Assembly (NCBI GenBank): GCA_021775515.1
Contig: JAJFHR010000063.1
Span: forward strand, 1-6,575
DNA length: 6,575 nt
Reading direction: 5' to 3'
Source of the DNA: Hyphomicrobiales bacterium
GTDB lineage: Bacteria; Pseudomonadota; Alphaproteobacteria; Rhizobiales; JAJFHR01
The notes beneath the pieces were generated by a model. That model was not told the DNA's origin and did not search any database. It saw nothing but the letters and a program-made list of their open reading frames with translations. Made by a program: the position numbers and the translations under genes. Below, in pieces: positions 5,921 to 6,575 of the stretch (position 1 is the stretch's first letter; each line of letters opens with the position of its first letter).

Positions 5921-5930
5921 TATCGCCGGT
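5905..5930 (+). promoter_or_regulatory. Hairpin over the secF stop and the next gene's start
   Basis: CCGGCGA (5906-5912) pairs perfectly with TCGCCGG (5923-5929), with an added G5905-T5930 wobble and a ten-base loop. The secF TAG (5918-5920) is in the loop, and the first two bases of the downstream GTG start (5929-5931) are in the 3' arm. No T run follows, so it is not an intrinsic terminator. A ribosome finishing secF would open the stem and free the next start. Confidence 0.5.
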
Positions 5931-6309
5931 GGAAGGTCCAGCCAAATATCCTAATCGCGCGCCTATCGCCAGTTATGGAAACGGCGGATTTCGCTTCGCT
6001 GATATGTCCCATCAAGGCTCGTTGTTGTTGTTGCCAAGTGGAATATATGCCTGGGCACAGGAAGAATTCGCCACTTTAACGGTCGAAAACTTTCAGCAGG
6101 TATTCGCCGAGGCTGCACAAATTGAGTTTCTGCTGCTTGGCTGCGGATCGCAATTGGAAGTGCCCGACAACACAATACGAAAAGCCTTTGATGATCACGA
6201 TACCGGCCTGGAATTTATGAGTACAGGTGCAGCCGTTCGTACCTTTAATGTATTATTGGATGAAAAGCGGGCGGTGGCCGCCGCATTGCTTGCCGTGGAT
6301 AACCCATGA
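5929..6309 (+). CDS. Mth938-like (DUF498) protein, homologue of complex I assembly factor NDUFAF3
   Basis: The 126-residue soluble protein belongs to the DUF498/Mth938 family. Visible signatures are YGNGGFRFADMSHQGSLLLLP (16-36, key residues YG, GGFRF, H28, G30, S31), 'IEFLLLGCGSQ' (65-75) and 'GLEFMSTGAAVRTFNVLLDE' (93-112), followed by the hydrophobic 'RAVAAALLAV' end typical of the family. The mitochondrial member NDUFAF3 is needed for assembly of respiratory complex I, so a role in assembling bacterial NADH dehydrogenase is a reasonable inference. The start is taken as GTG at 5929, eight bases after secF; the frame upstream has no other start before a TGA at 5899, and no Shine-Dalgarno sequence is visible. 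This points to translation coupled to secF. The family is secure; function in this organism is inferred. Confidence 0.9.
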   Translation: MEGPAKYPNRAPIASYGNGGFRFADMSHQGSLLLLPSGIYAWAQEEFATLTVENFQQVFAEAAQIEFLLLGCGSQLEVPDNTIRKAFDDHDTGLEFMSTGAAVRTFNVLLDEKRAVAAALLAVDNP

Positions 6310-6336
6310 AGCCTCGTGCACAAGAAATCAGTCACC

Positions 6337-6575
6337 ATGTGGTTAAAACCAGAGACTAATCTGAGCTACTGCGCCCATCTGGTGCGGGCACTTGACCGTG
6401 ACCGTTACCTTGCCAGTCTGCTCGCGCCTGAAAAATCCCGCGAACATTTATTTTCCCTTTATGCTTTTAACACCGAAATCAGTAAAATTCGCGAAACCGT
6501 CAGTGAAGCGCTGCTGGGAGAAATGCGACTAACCTGGTGGCACGAGGCAATTGAGTCAATTTACCGTGGAGATAC
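6337..6575 (+). CDS. Squalene/phytoene synthase-like protein (NDUFAF6-like), cut by window end
   Basis: The first 79 codons of a longer gene are present. MWLKPETNLSYCAHLVR, 'DRDRYLASLLAPEKSREHLFSLYAFN' (20-45, here noted by its ends DRDRYL and LYAFN), 'EISKIRETVSEALLGEMRLTWWHEAI' (48-72, key IRE, VSE, GEMRL, WWHEA) and 'IYRGD' match the start of the squalene/phytoene synthase fold. At the place where true synthases have an Asp-rich motif after 'YAF', this protein has NTEISKIRE, as in the NDUFAF6 branch, so it may not make isoprenoids and may instead assist complex I assembly. I chose the ATG at 6337 because YCA then falls at residue 11; a GTG at 6316 in the same frame, only six bases after the DUF498 stop, is equally possible. 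Neither has a clear ribosome binding site. The C-terminus is outside the window. Confidence 0.85.
   Translation, partial: MWLKPETNLSYCAHLVRALDRDRYLASLLAPEKSREHLFSLYAFNTEISKIRETVSEALLGEMRLTWWHEAIESIYRGD

Noticed and set aside
6306..6359. ATG overlapping the DUF498 stop (ATGA) as start of the phytoene-synthase-like gene
   Set aside because: That frame stops after 17 codons at TAA 6357-6359 and is out of frame with the conserved YCAHLVR region. A frameshift is possible but the in-frame ATG at 6337 explains the gene without one.

Overview
The window looks like a piece of an alphaproteobacterial chromosome of moderate GC content. The main evidence is the gene order yajC, secD, secF, then a DUF498/Mth938-like gene and a squalene/phytoene-synthase-like gene, all on the + strand, with a DUF815 AAA+ ATPase gene divergent from yajC. 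Protein features such as the YajC transmembrane/RPQ segment, the SecD and SecF signature motifs and the 'YGNGGFRF' and 'YAFNTEISKIRE' motifs are clear. I cannot name genus or species from this window alone.

Left part (1-1690): an AraC-family regulator on the - strand (21-926, with a possible overlapping 42-codon ORF at 919-1047) is divergent from a small exported cupin (1116-1595). This two-gene unit resembles a regulator and its target and seems unrelated to the Sec genes. Its job is unknown. A stem-loop at 1626-1663 lies between the convergent cupin and ATPase genes.

Middle part (1697-2895): the DUF815 ATPase (-) has a perfect TATAAT box six bases before its ATG, so its mRNA may be leaderless. 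The 299-base gap to yajC has no convincing gene. It holds a 17-bp tandem repeat, several candidate + strand promoters and a predicted two-tier RNA structure just before the strong yajC ribosome binding site.

Right part (2896-6575): YajC, SecD and SecF form the accessory membrane complex that uses the proton gradient to help SecYEG release exported proteins on the periplasmic side. Immediately downstream are homologues of two mitochondrial respiratory complex I assembly factors: NDUFAF3 (DUF498/Mth938 family) and NDUFAF6 (phytoene-synthase-like, cut by the window end). This links a membrane insertion/export complex with likely complex I assembly factors. Small RNA structures are predicted at the yajC leader, the yajC-secD gap and the secF-DUF498 junction.

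Overall this is mostly conserved core genome. I see no mobile element, CRISPR array, tRNA or rRNA, and no clearly new multi-gene system. The observations most worth checking are the RNA structures, the leaderless promoter with the adjacent tandem repeat, the ORF overlapping the araC start, and the operon with two complex I assembly-factor homologues.
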